A DNA stretch of 64,000 nt, taken from positions 611,263,673-611,327,672 of the forward strand of contig NC_081408.1 in assembly GCF_030272615.1 (NCBI RefSeq). Direction: 5' to 3'. Within the stretch, counting starts at the first letter, position 1, and every line of letters starts with the position of its first letter. The stretch is from Cryptomeria japonica. Taxonomy: Eukaryota > Streptophyta > Pinopsida > Cupressales > Cupressaceae. Below the pieces are notes generated by a model that made no database searches, was not told the origin of the DNA, and saw nothing but the letters and a program-made list of their open reading frames with translations. The position numbers were made by a program, and so were the translations under genes. Shown in pieces: positions 50,213-60,300 of this stretch.

Positions 50213-50420
50213 ACCGTTTTCCCTGCCTCTGCCACTTCGTATACACTTCAGGGTCCGTCCTCCCTCGAAAATCTGAAACGGGTGAAGTACACCGTGGAAA
50301 CCGAAACCACTGCGCCTGGAAACCTAAACTGTCCGCTTTGATTGGGAAGAAATAACCGCTGGGTTTCATAGTTTCGCAACGCAGGGCCCCGCCAAATCGC
50401 TTGCCAACCAGCGGGGAGCT
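50213..50420. other. GC-rich insert in the left arm
   Basis: This ~205-bp block (CTGCCTCTGCCACTTCG ... CCAGCGGGGAGC) is much richer in GC than all its surroundings and is absent from the right arm. It has genic composition, like a promoter or first exon. I recognise no protein. It may be captured host DNA, or the right arm may have lost it. Confidence 0.4.
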
Positions 50421-51018
50421 TTAAAAAATTGATTTACATTTTTAATTCATTTATTTATAATTTTTTTAATATATACTTTTTATTTTTAAATGGATTTTAT
50501 TTATTTAATATTTTTTAATATATTTTAAATTTTATATATTTTGTTTATTTATCTAATAAATTTTAATTATATTTTATATATATATATATAATATATTTTA
50601 TTTATATTATATATATATATTTTAAATTTATGTATTTATAATTCAGAAGTGCATAAAGTTTATTTAATATAAATTTAATATACTTTATTTTATAATTCAT
50701 AAGTGAATAAACTTTCACTTATAAATTTAATAAAGTTTATTATAATTGAGAAGTGAATAAATTTTCTTTCATAAAGTTTCACTTTTAAAGTAAAATACAA
50801 AATTTAGTAAGTTTTAGGAAAAAATATGGTAACAAATTGTAGTGATTCATATTTATAGGAATCATTACCATGAGTAATTTGGAAAAAATAAGAGTTTGTT
50901 ATTACAAGTATAACTCTAATCCTCCAATAGAAACCCTAAACTATATATAAAGCATTATCCTTGCTATAGTAAGCCTAATTATAGCCTAACATTAACTCAA
51001 ACCTAACATTAATCATGC

Positions 51019-51125
51019 TTAAATTGTAATTCTAATTAAACTATAAGTTTAATTAGAATTACAATTTAAGCAATTTAATTAGAATTACAATTTAAGCAAT
51101 TTAATTAGAATTACAATTTAAGCAT
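51019..51125. repeat. Perfect palindrome followed by 26-bp tandem repeats
   Basis: GCTTAAATTGTAATTCTAAT before the centre (about 51044) pairs with ATTAGAATTACAATTTAAGC after it. The right half is repeated three times with a 26-bp period (AATTTAATTAGAATTACAAT + TTAAGC). It lies at the axis of a wider inverted repeat spanning about 50910-51230. Confidence 0.85.
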
Positions 51126-51239
51126 GGTAATGCTTCTAAAGGTTTATTTATATATAGTTCAAGGTTAGCTTAAAGGCTAGGTTAGCATTAAATTAGAGTT
51201 ATACTACAAATAGGGTTTCTATTAGAGGATAATGCTTTA

Positions 51240-51930
51240 GTTCAATTATATTTATATTAGGGTTAGAGTTAAGGCTAAGGGTAGGTTAAGGTTTAGGTTA
51301 GGGTCTTAGTTGGTGTTAAATAGTATATGAATCAAGGTTAAGTTTAAGGTTTAGATTAATGTTAGGCATAATTATGTTTAGTATTTGGATTATGATTATA
51401 TGAATATTATAAAATTATTATATATAAAATTTTAAGTATAATATTATTTTATACTTATTAAAGTGTAACATATTTATTTTATATTACAAAATTAAATATA
51501 TACGCTAAACAATAATTATATTTCTTTGTATACTATATCAAAAGCTAAAAAATAATCCTACCAGTTATATGGTTAGGTTGGGGGTTATGGTTAATATTGT
51601 GGTTAGGGTTTTGGTTTACATCATGGTTAGGGTTAGGTTTAGGGGTAGAGTTATGATTAGGGTTAAGGGTTAGGGTTAAGACAATTCTTAAATTTTCTAT
51701 CTTGGTTAGGGTTATGGTTATGATCATGGCTAGGATTAATATTATGGTTAGGGTTATGGTTATGATTATGGTTTGAGTTAGTATTATCATTAGGGTTAGG
51801 GATTAATATATTAATTAGGATTGTCGGTAGGATTAGGATTATGGTTAGATTTAGGGATTAGTGTTAGGGTTCAGATTTTTGTTAGAATTTACATCATGGT
51901 TAGCTTAAGGTATGGGTTAGTGTTAGGATT
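51240..51930. repeat. Degenerate telomere-like repeat tract
   Basis: GGTTAGGGTTA, GGTTATGGTTATGATTA and TTTAGGGGT words recur throughout. They resemble mixtures of TTAGGG and TTTAGGG units interspersed with TTATGG and TTAGGATTA. The tract is not a clean array, so it is an interstitial or amplified degenerate telomere-like sequence inside the inverted-arm element. Open frames across it are artefacts. Confidence 0.7.
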
Positions 51931-53051
51931 ATGATTATTATTGTTATATTATAATAATTATAATAATACATTAATAAAGATATAAGAATATGATAACTAT
52001 ATAAAAATAATAATAACCATATAAAATTATAATAAGACGATATTAACATTAATGAAACTTTAACTCTGAATATAACTAAATAGCAAAAACCTTATTAAAT
52101 ACCACATCTAATTGAATCACAATCTAAACAATTAAAATAACTCATTAACCAAATCATTAACCATAATTAATTTTTATTTATATATTATATTGCTGATTAT
52201 TTATTAAATTTGACTTTATTTTTGTTAATTTTAATAACAAACTCTTATTCTTTCTAAATTACTCATAGTAATGAATAAGTTGGGATTACTCCAACCTGTA
52301 ATAACAAACTCTTATTTTTTTCCAAATTACTCATAGTAATGACTCCTATAAATGAATCACTACAATTTGTTATGATATTGTTTTCTAAAACTTACTAAAT
52401 TTTGTATTTTACTTTAAAAGTTAAACTTTATAGGAGAAAATTTATTCACTTCTCAATTATAATAAACTTTATTAAATTTATGAGTGAAAGTTTATTCACT
52501 TATGAATTATAAGTGAAATTTTATTCACTTTTGAATAAACTTTATAATGGAAAGTTTATTAAACTTAGTGAAAAATTATTCATTTCTTAAGTTTATTTAC
52601 TTATGAATTATAATATAAAGTATATAAAATTTATATTAAATAAACTTTATGCACTTCTGAATTATAAATACATAAATTTAAAAAATAAATATATATAATA
52701 TAAATAAAATATATATATATAAAATAAATTTAAAATTTATTAAAAATATAATTAAAATTTATTAGAAAAATAAACAAAACATTTAAAATTTAAAATATAT
52801 TAAATAAATAAAATCCATTTAAAAATAAAAAGTATATATTAAAAAAATAATAAATAAATGAATTAAAAATGTAAATCAATTTTTTACTGGGAGACTATTA
52901 AAAAATTAATTTACATTTTTAATTCATTTATTTATAATTTTTTTAATATATACTTTTTATTTTTAAATAGAAAATGGTGGGGAAGGACTAGGCTAAGGCT
53001 AAGGGTAGGCTAAGCAGGTGCGGTTTACATTGCTGCTTAGCTAGTGCCGCT

Positions 53052-53512
53052 TAGCCAACTCTCGACAACCTTTCATCTTTATGAGAAGCACCATGAACAA
53101 TTAGCCTCGAGAAAAAGGGCGGCGTTGATGCATTCTCCCAAAATTTGGGTTAGAAGAATCCTTGAAACCGTGCCATGGTGCTAGTCTGATGGTGTCGTTT
53201 CTGAATTTCATGAATATCTGCTAGATTTCAATGACCTCATCAAGCCTCCTCAAATTGCGCCATTTATAGACCATTTAATGCTATCTGACACTAAAGCCAT
53301 GTAATTTGAAATAGCTTCCATCATTATTCACGAAAAATCCTCCAATGAATTTAGCAAATATCTCATCACAATTGGCAAGAATAATGAATCGAAAAAGTTG
53401 TTGGTGAGTGAGGAAGTGACATCAGCATCGAACTCAGCCAATACAGCTAATCCCATGCATGGAAGGTTGGTGGCATATTTTATGAAAGCTGGCTATCATT
53501 AATGGATCTCTT
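53052..53512 (+). pseudogene. Unidentified decayed exon
   Basis: Starting right at the edge of the inverted-arm element, one frame reads about 150 codons to TAA at 53500-53502. It has two in-frame stops (near 53188 and 53302). Blocks include E-K-H-H-E-Q-L-A-S-R-K-R-A-A-L, K-I-W-V-R-R-I-L-E-T-V-P-W, F-H-E-Y-L-L-D-F-N-D-L-I and F-S-K-Y-L-I-T-I-G-K-N-N. The residue mix is protein-like and unlike the neighbouring AT-rich DNA, but I do not recognise the family. It may be the last exon of a gene whose other exons are lost. Confidence 0.4.
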
Positions 53513-53644
53513 CGTTCAAAATTTTAATTTTAATTTGAATATTCTTTCATAAGAAGGGCACATAGACCGAAAGGAGGATTGGTAACCATCGTAAATGCAT
53601 ATCTAAAAATCCAGACATGGACTTTATTTGAATCATTGTGGCCA

Positions 53645-54283
53645 TTAAACGTTTAGTTCTTCAGCCCACCAATTGAGAATAATCCCTTCTGATGTTTCCT
53701 TGGAGAGAGCATCTCCATCTATATTGGCTTCCCTACAGAAATGTTTGTAGGAAAAATGATCAAACTTAGACAAAATTGCTAAGATTTTTTCAAGAAGTGC
53801 TTGCAACTTCTGATTTGGGGAATCTGTTGATCTTATCGCATTGATGGTAATTGCAGAATCCCATTCAATTTCCAAGTTCTTAATCCCTCTTCTGGAGCAT
53901 TCCATAAGACCTAGCAGGAAAGCTTTAAATTCTACAATCTTATTAGTATCTGGATGGATAAGGGCAATCAATTTACCTTTTATTACTCCTCTTTGATCTC
54001 TAACAACACATCTAATTCCAAAAGCACTTGGGTTACCTTTCGAGGCCCCATCAACATTTAGTTTTAGCCAACCATCTTTGGGAGGGATCCAAACTGCACT
54101 TTCTCTATTAAGGTTCTTTTTCCCTATAAAAGGAGGTATTTTTATGTCATTCCATCTAAACCTAGCTCTGCCATCCCAATCAATGAATTCTTTCTTTAAA
54201 TTTGAGTTCAGAACTAATTTGCAATTAATATTCTCAAAAATTGAAACTTCAAAAGAGGAAAGAAGTGATTCTAACTTCCTCAC
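53645..54283 (-). CDS. LINE-type RNase H domain ORF (212 codons)
   Basis: The frame contains a plant RVT_3-type RNase H: W-L-K-L-N-V-D-G-A-S-K-G-N-P-S (first Asp, about residue 80). Then come R-D-Q-R-G-V-I-K-G, E-F-K-A-F-L-L-G-L-M (Glu) and E-I-E-W-D-S-A (Asp). The end is N-I-D-G-D-A-L-S-K (Asp). This domain closes many plant LINE ORF2 proteins and occurs in domesticated RNase H-like genes. Immediately upstream the frame continues through a TAG near 54328 as E-I-W-K-E-R-N-R-R-L-F, the usual LINE segment before RNase H. It is therefore a truncated LINE end, not a free-standing gene with a proven start. No poly(A) tail is seen downstream. Confidence 0.75.
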   Translation of the reverse strand: MRKLESLLSSFEVSIFENINCKLVLNSNLKKEFIDWDGRARFRWNDIKIPPFIGKKNLNRESAVWIPPKDGWLKLNVDGASKGNPSAFGIRCVVRDQRGVIKGKLIALIHPDTNKIVEFKAFLLGLMECSRRGIKNLEIEWDSAITINAIRSTDSPNQKLQALLEKILAILSKFDHFSYKHFCREANIDGDALSKETSEGIILNWWAEELNV

Positions 54284-54375
54284 TCTGTTGTCAAAGAGTC
54301 TCCTATTTCGCTCTTTCCAAATTTCCTAGATAAGACAAGAGGGAGTGATCTATCATAGAGAACTTAGAATACCAT

Positions 54376-55155
54376 TGTAGACACCCAAAATTGTCCAGTC
54401 TAATTAAATAAATATTTTATTTATTTAATTATCTAAGCCTAATTCTTCTATTAATTAAATAAATTTTTATTTATTTAATTAATTCATTTATCCTCTTCTA
54501 GCCTTATTTCTCATTTAAATAAATACATTTATTTATTTAAATTATCCCTTTCCTAAATTAAATAAATATTTTATTTATTTAATTGTCCTATTTCTTCTAT
54601 TAATTAAATAAATCTTTATTTATTTAATTAATTCATTAGCTTTTTCTACCTATGACACATGTCATTCATCTCTTAATTCATACACTACCTACCTCTTTCA
54701 TTATTTTGGTATTTCTTATACCTACCCTCTAATCCTAGCCGACCTCCTTTTACACCTCTCAATCTTAACCCTCCATTTCCTATTGTGTCTTTTATTTAAG
54801 GAGATGCTTTCTTCATTATCAAACCCTAATGACACATGCTAATGATCTTTTATGCAATTGACTACACTACGATCCTACTTGCAACCACATTCCGTTCTTT
54901 GTTGAGCTCTTGTGCACATAAAAATCTGAGAGCAAATATATCAAGCAAGATCAATGGAGATAGGAAGAATGGAGATCAAAACCCTATTGGACATGTGATG
55001 GTATAATCTTTGTGATTTTGAGTTATTTTGCATTGTCTTAGGTTATCTTCATATGTTATGGTGGATATTTGTTGATTGTTAGGCTAGGGTTTCGTGGTTG
55101 AATTCATTTAGCCTTTCAATATTGTTATTATTGTTATCCATTTTCACCATATACA
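54376..55155 (+). mobile_element. 5' LTR, 780 bp
   Basis: It starts TGTAGACACCCAAAATTGTCC and ends CACCATATACA just before the primer site. The U3 part contains five AT palindromes. TTTTATTTAAGGAG near 54790 could be a TATA-type promoter element; this is a guess from position and composition. Confidence 0.85.
54402..54633. repeat. Five consecutive ~30-bp AT palindromes in U3
   Basis: Blocks at 54402-54430, 54451-54484, 54512-54542, 54555-54584 and 54600-54633 all have the plan AATTAAATAAAT - short centre - ATTTATTTAATT. They are near-perfect inverted repeats separated by 15-30 bp of pyrimidine-rich spacer. Confidence 0.9.
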
Positions 55156-55158
55156 TTT

Positions 55159-55177
55159 TGGCACGCCCGGTGGGACC
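55159..55177 (+). promoter_or_regulatory. Primer-binding site
   Basis: TGGCACGCCCGGTGGGACC lies three bases after the LTR end. It has the TGG start expected for pairing with a tRNA CCA end. I did not identify the tRNA with certainty. Confidence 0.7.
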
Positions 55178-55376
55178 CTTGTCCCTTTGCATTTAACAAT
55201 TTTGTTGCAGATTTTGCATTTTTGAAGTTGCAGATCGGACAATTTCGATGATATTTTAGGTTTTTTCCGTGTCTGCGTGTGTTTGGATCGCGTTTTTGTG
55301 TTTCAGAAGCGTTTGCGATAGAGGGAATTGCGTCTGTGTTTCTGTCAAATTTTATTTTTGCAAGTTTCCGAAAGGT

Positions 55377-55525
55377 GCGTCTGTGACTCCTAACCGCGTC
55401 TGTGATGCATCTGACCGCGTCTGCGTCATTTAACAGCGTCTGTGATCTCTGAGCGCGTCTGTGCATAACAGAACCACGTCTATGTCATACAGACACGTCT
55501 GTGTTTGGTATAGCAGCGTCTGTGC
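55377..55525 (+). repeat. GCGTCTGTG cluster 1, eight sites at ~20-bp period
   Basis: Motif starts are at 55377, 55396, 55417, 55436, 55455, 55476, 55495 and 55516, with spacings of 19-21 bp. A further site lies at 55330. The spacers between motifs are not conserved, so only the motif and the spacing are kept. Confidence 0.9.
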
Positions 55526-56733
55526 TTTCTATTTTGCAATTTCAATTTTTCTGAGATTCGGATTTTCAGATTTTGTACTTAGGGTTTCAGATCTGGTTTA
55601 TTTTCGGCTAACCCTTGCAGATCTAGCTAACCTGGTTTGTGCAGCTTGCTTTGGAGGCAAAAACATTTTTGTTGAAGGCCCCTTTTCACAAAGTCTTTTG
55701 GGTTTTCTAAAATTTACCTAACTTGTGTGCTTGCAGGAAGGGGTTATCATTTGAAACAACCCAAACTACTAACAAATTTTGTTGCAGGGCCTTGGCTAGG
55801 GTTTTGTAATTTTGTTGTGTGCCTTGTTTTTCATAGCTTAGCAAACACTTCAATTGGTGCACTAAAATTGAATCATTGTCTTTTGTGTCTTGAGCAATAG
55901 GCTCTTTTTGTTTAATCTTTAAAGGGCTTGTCTTCCCGTGTGGTCATTAGGACTACTAGTGAGAAGAGAATGACCAAAGTGGTAGCGAGGAAAACCCACC
56001 TCATCCAAACCACTATAATCAAATGTATTCATGGTGAAAACTATGAATAACATGTGCTGATTAGTTCATACCGACACTATGTCTCCCCATAAACCCGTTT
56101 GATCAAATTTATTTGATCATTTGTAGGGCGTAACCCCTACCGGCTGGGAGCCTTCTGTATTTACAGAGCTGAAAGTGCCGCATGTATGGCCACATGAGCA
56201 GATTCCCTTACTAGCACCTCTTTGTTTTAGATGCCCAAATCCTTCTAGTTGTTGAGGCAGGAGGTCGGACCTCTGGTAGCGGCCCACACACATACGGTTC
56301 TTAGTAGAGATACAAAGTTCGCCATGGGGAGTTTTCATGGGGACTGATGCTTGGCTGACCCGAGAAGTGAGTGCCGAGGGTGGAGCCAGTGAGGTCAAGC
56401 ATCTAAGTATCCGCTCTGAATAGCGTAGCCTCGGGGGTAAAACCCTATGTGGGATCAACAACTATTGTCTTGGCCAACCCTAAGATTTGTGCTTGTCTTA
56501 TGCTAAACACTCAAACATTCAAGACAAAACAGCAAAACATTGTGTCTTTTGTGTCTTCAAGTGTATGCAAAAACTTTTTACATCAAACAACACACTTTTG
56601 GAGTCTAAACAGTTTGCAAACATTGAGTCATCAACATTGTGTCCTCTTGTCATGAAAAACAGTCAAAAAATCAGATTTGGTCACAACAAAACAACTTCAC
56701 AGATAGGAAAAATTGCACTAAGGTTACAGAAAC

Positions 56734-56882
56734 GCATCTGTGTCTGTTTAAATCGCGTCTGCGTCAGATAAGCGCATCTGTGAAGTATAGAATAGCGTCT
56801 GTGTTTTTATCAGCGTCTGTGTCAAACAGAGAGGTGTCTGTGTCAGATAATCACGTCTGTGAAGTATACAAAGGCGTCTATG
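56734..56882 (+). repeat. GCGTCTGTG cluster 2, eight sites at ~20-bp period
   Basis: Motif starts are at 56734, 56755, 56774, 56795, 56813, 56834, 56853 and 56874, with alternating spacings of about 21 and 19 bp. Variants include GCATCTGTG, GTGTCTGTG and ACGTCTGTG. Two spacer words (TCAGATAA, AAGTATA) recur within this cluster. Confidence 0.9.
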
Positions 56883-57376
56883 TTAGGATTTGAAAACTTT
56901 AACAGTCAAGCAAACAAAGAAAATCAGTTTCGGCATACTTGAGCTTCTTAGATTGTCTCTTCAGGTTTCATCTAGCATTCAGCCTGTTCTAAGGTTTCAC
57001 ATAGTCCATCATTGCTTCACACCTCATTTTACATTCATACTTGTCTAAACTTGAGTCAAAAGGTCACTTGCTTGTCCTCATCATACTTTGTCAACACACT
57101 ACATACAACTACACTTTGCTAAGTGGTCCCTCATCAAGGTTTCTTACCTTTGGGTCTCATTTGGTCTTACTTAGAGTCAAGGTCAGCTTACCTCATCAAG
57201 AGAAACTATCCTCTCTTTGGAAGTCACACCTACTCTACTACTTACATACTTGGTCTTACACTTTGGACATTGCAAATACACCTCAAGATTCACTTACACT
57301 CCATACAACTCTTGGTCTTCCGTACTCTTTTTCATTCTTCATCTAGTTTCTCACATCTTGGTCTAACACCTAGTTC

Positions 57377-60300
57377 ATGGTTGAAACCCGCCTTCAAAAA
57401 TCTAGGAGAATAGCTAAAGAAGCTCAAGAATCCGTAAACATGAGTTCTTATGAGTATGACAATGATCTATTCTACAATCCTGAGCACACTACATTACCAG
57501 ACATGAATGTTTATAGACGCAATCCAAATGTGGAAAGCGCAAACACTATAAACAACAATGCTACACACAATGACACAGTGGACAACTCTTCAATACTATC
57601 AGCAGACATACAAGAATCCATAATGGATCCTCAATTCAATAGATTGGTTGAAGAGATAATGAGGAGAGATCGTCAATACTTTTTAAACATGATGGCACAA
57701 AGTGGAGCTAAAATACCGCATGATTTTGACTTATCTCAACTTATGGAAAGTCGACCCTCACAACAAATTCAACCCAACATGGATCAAAGGAGACCAAATA
57801 GTGGAGGAAATAGAGGACCGAATAATATGATGCCTGAGTCACCATCAGCTTTGCTTCAAAAGCCAGCAATCCCACATACACAAGCTCAAACATATGATAC
57901 TTACACTCAAGGACCATCATGGAGGCCTTATGCTCAATCACATGCTCAAGGTATGAATCAATCAAAACAAGTGGATACTCAAGGACATCCTCAAAATTTT
58001 GACACAAGGAGACCTCATGTCAAAATTGGGGGCAACATAATGGAAAATGAAAGGCCTATTGAATATGGTATATATGCACAAAATAGATATGGAGTCCCTC
58101 AACATGAAGTTATGCCAAATGCTCCATATATGTCGCAACAATATAGACCTCCATATGGACATGTCTACGATCAGTATCATCCATACATGCAACAAGCTCC
58201 TCCTCAAATGGGCATTTCAAACATGGGGTATGCTACAAGAAATCAATCTCCTCCCAAGAATAATTTGGAGCAACAAATTAGAGATCTACAAAAGAAAATG
58301 GAGGACATGAGTACACCAAAACCTACATACGCTATGAGAGATATATGTCCTTATCCCTTCGATAAGAGCATTCCAATGCCTCCATTTCCTCCACACTTTG
58401 TAACGCCAAAATTTGACAAATATAGAGGGAGAGGAGACCCCAAGGCACACATAAGACAATTCTTCACAGCTTGCATTGAGGTAGTGGCAGAAGAAACATA
58501 CTTAATGAGGTTGTTCCCACAGAGCTTAGGAGATCAAGCTATGGAATGGTTTTCTCAATTACCTCCTGGTATTAAGTCATGGGGCGACTTGGCAGAGGCA
58601 TTCATACAGCATTTCTCTTACAACATTGAAACAGATGTCTCAGTTACTACCTTGTGCAATACGAAACAAAAGGAAGGAGAATCTTTCGCAACATTTTTAC
58701 AGAGATGGAGAAACTTAGCTAGCAGATGCTCTTGTGAAATCCCGCAGAAACAAATGGTAGAAATGTTCACACAAAATGTTAACAAGGCTATTGGATATGA
58801 TCTCAGGAAAGCTTGTTTGTCTACATTCAAGGATGTCATTGAAAAGGGCCTAGCAACAGGAAAGGTCTTAATTGAACAAGGAGTTATCAAACTATTCAAA
58901 GAAAACAAAGAGGACTTCAAAGGAAAGGACAAACCAAAATTTTGGAATAAGAACAAGAACATAGTTAATGATGGTGTTGTTGATGCCAACACAGTGAGAC
59001 CCAAGTTCGTCTTTTCTGGATCAAGTTCTACCAACAATCAGGTGAACACTCAAACAACTTCTAGACCACGAAGGAAATACACTCCATTGGGGGAACCACT
59101 TGAATCAGTATTCAAAAAGCTTGTAGCAAACAAAGTAATTACAGTTCCAGATTTTCCTCCTTATGAACCAAAGGTAAAACCAAATTGGTGGAATGATGAT
59201 GAGTATTGTGAGTTTCATAAGAGCAAGGGTCACAAGACAGGTAATTGCCATCGATTGAAAAACATTGTGCAAGATCTCATTGACAGAGGAGATATAGAGA
59301 TTGAGGGACATTCATCTAATCAAGAGCATGAGATGTTTAAGGAACCATTCCCAAAACATGACAAAGGAAAAGGCAAAGTCACAGATGATCAAGCCAATTA
59401 TACTAGAGCACCTTACAATTATGATTCTACTATCAATCACATCTCAATGGACAATCATATCTCTACCATTACTATCAAAAACAAAAATCCTGAGAATCCT
59501 TCTCAGAGACCCAAAATTGTCCTAAAAGGTGTGGGATCTTCGACCGAATCTACCTCTGAATGTCATGTTACAACCCGTCGAGGTAAGATCATGTTGCCAG
59601 GTGCCTCCACTAAGAATACCAATCTTTCATCAATCAAGCCTGAGTACGACCTTGTAGAACAACTAGGGAAGACACCTGCACTCATCTCTATTCTTGAGCT
59701 CTTATGTATATCTCCTGCACATAAAGCTATCCTTGACAAAATCTTGAGAGATACTGCCGTCCCTACTGATCTGAACGTGGACCAGTTTCAAGCCATGGTG
59801 GGATACCTATCCGTTCCACACTCCCTTACATTTACAGAAGCCGATGATGCCTCCATAAGTCAGCCACATAATGCACCTCTACATGTTGAAGCCTTCATAC
59901 ATAAACATAGAATAAAACGAGTCCTGATAGATGGAGCAGGTCTTAATATTTGTACCTTGAGTACCATAAGACAATTGGGATATTCTGACAAGGCTGTGAA
60001 TGCTACAAACCAAATCACCATCAAGGCTTATGATGATGAAGAGCGCTCGTCCAAGGGCACAGTCACCTTACCGCTAAGAATAGGGCCAGTTACAAAGGAT
60101 GTGGTTTGTCAAGTCCTAGATCTAGATCTCACGTATAACATATTGCTAGGACGTCCGTGGATTCATGAAATGAGGGCAGTCCCATCAACATACCATCAAT
60201 GCATAAAGTTCCCTCACAATGGAGTCGAGGTAACGGTCAATGGTGATCCAAATCCATTCATATATTGTAATAACTTGAGATCACATACTAAAACTATCAT

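Larger units (their letters stand above)
50154..53048. mobile_element. 2.9-kb element with long inverted arms and telomere-like core
   Basis: Left end GGCACTGGCTAAGCAGC (50154) and right end GCTGCTTAGCTAGTGCC (near 53033) are inverted partners. Matching continues inward through AAACCGCACCTGCTTAGC and CTAGTCCTTCCCC. It runs on through several hundred bases of AT-rich arm (left to about 50905, right from about 52230). The left arm holds a 205-bp GC-rich insert (50213-50420); the right arm instead has an inverted copy of ~95 bp. The centre carries palindromes and GGTTAG-type repeats. There is no transposase, so it would be non-autonomous. No target duplication was found, and the family is unknown. 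Confidence 0.65.
55156..57376 (+). other. Retrotransposon leader with two GCGTCTGTG clusters
   Basis: The 2.2-kb stretch between LTR and gag has no long coding frame. It holds two clusters of the motif GCGTCTGTG (55377-55525 and 56734-56882). Between them is a GC-richer part (about 56125-56460) with short complementary words such as CATGTATGGCCACATG. In retroelements this region carries packaging, dimer and translation signals, so the motif clusters may belong to that; this is inference. Confidence 0.7.

Noticed and set aside
51545-51790. 81-codon Ile/Thr/Asn/Pro-rich minus-strand frame
   Set aside because: It is the translation of telomere-like repeats, not a gene.
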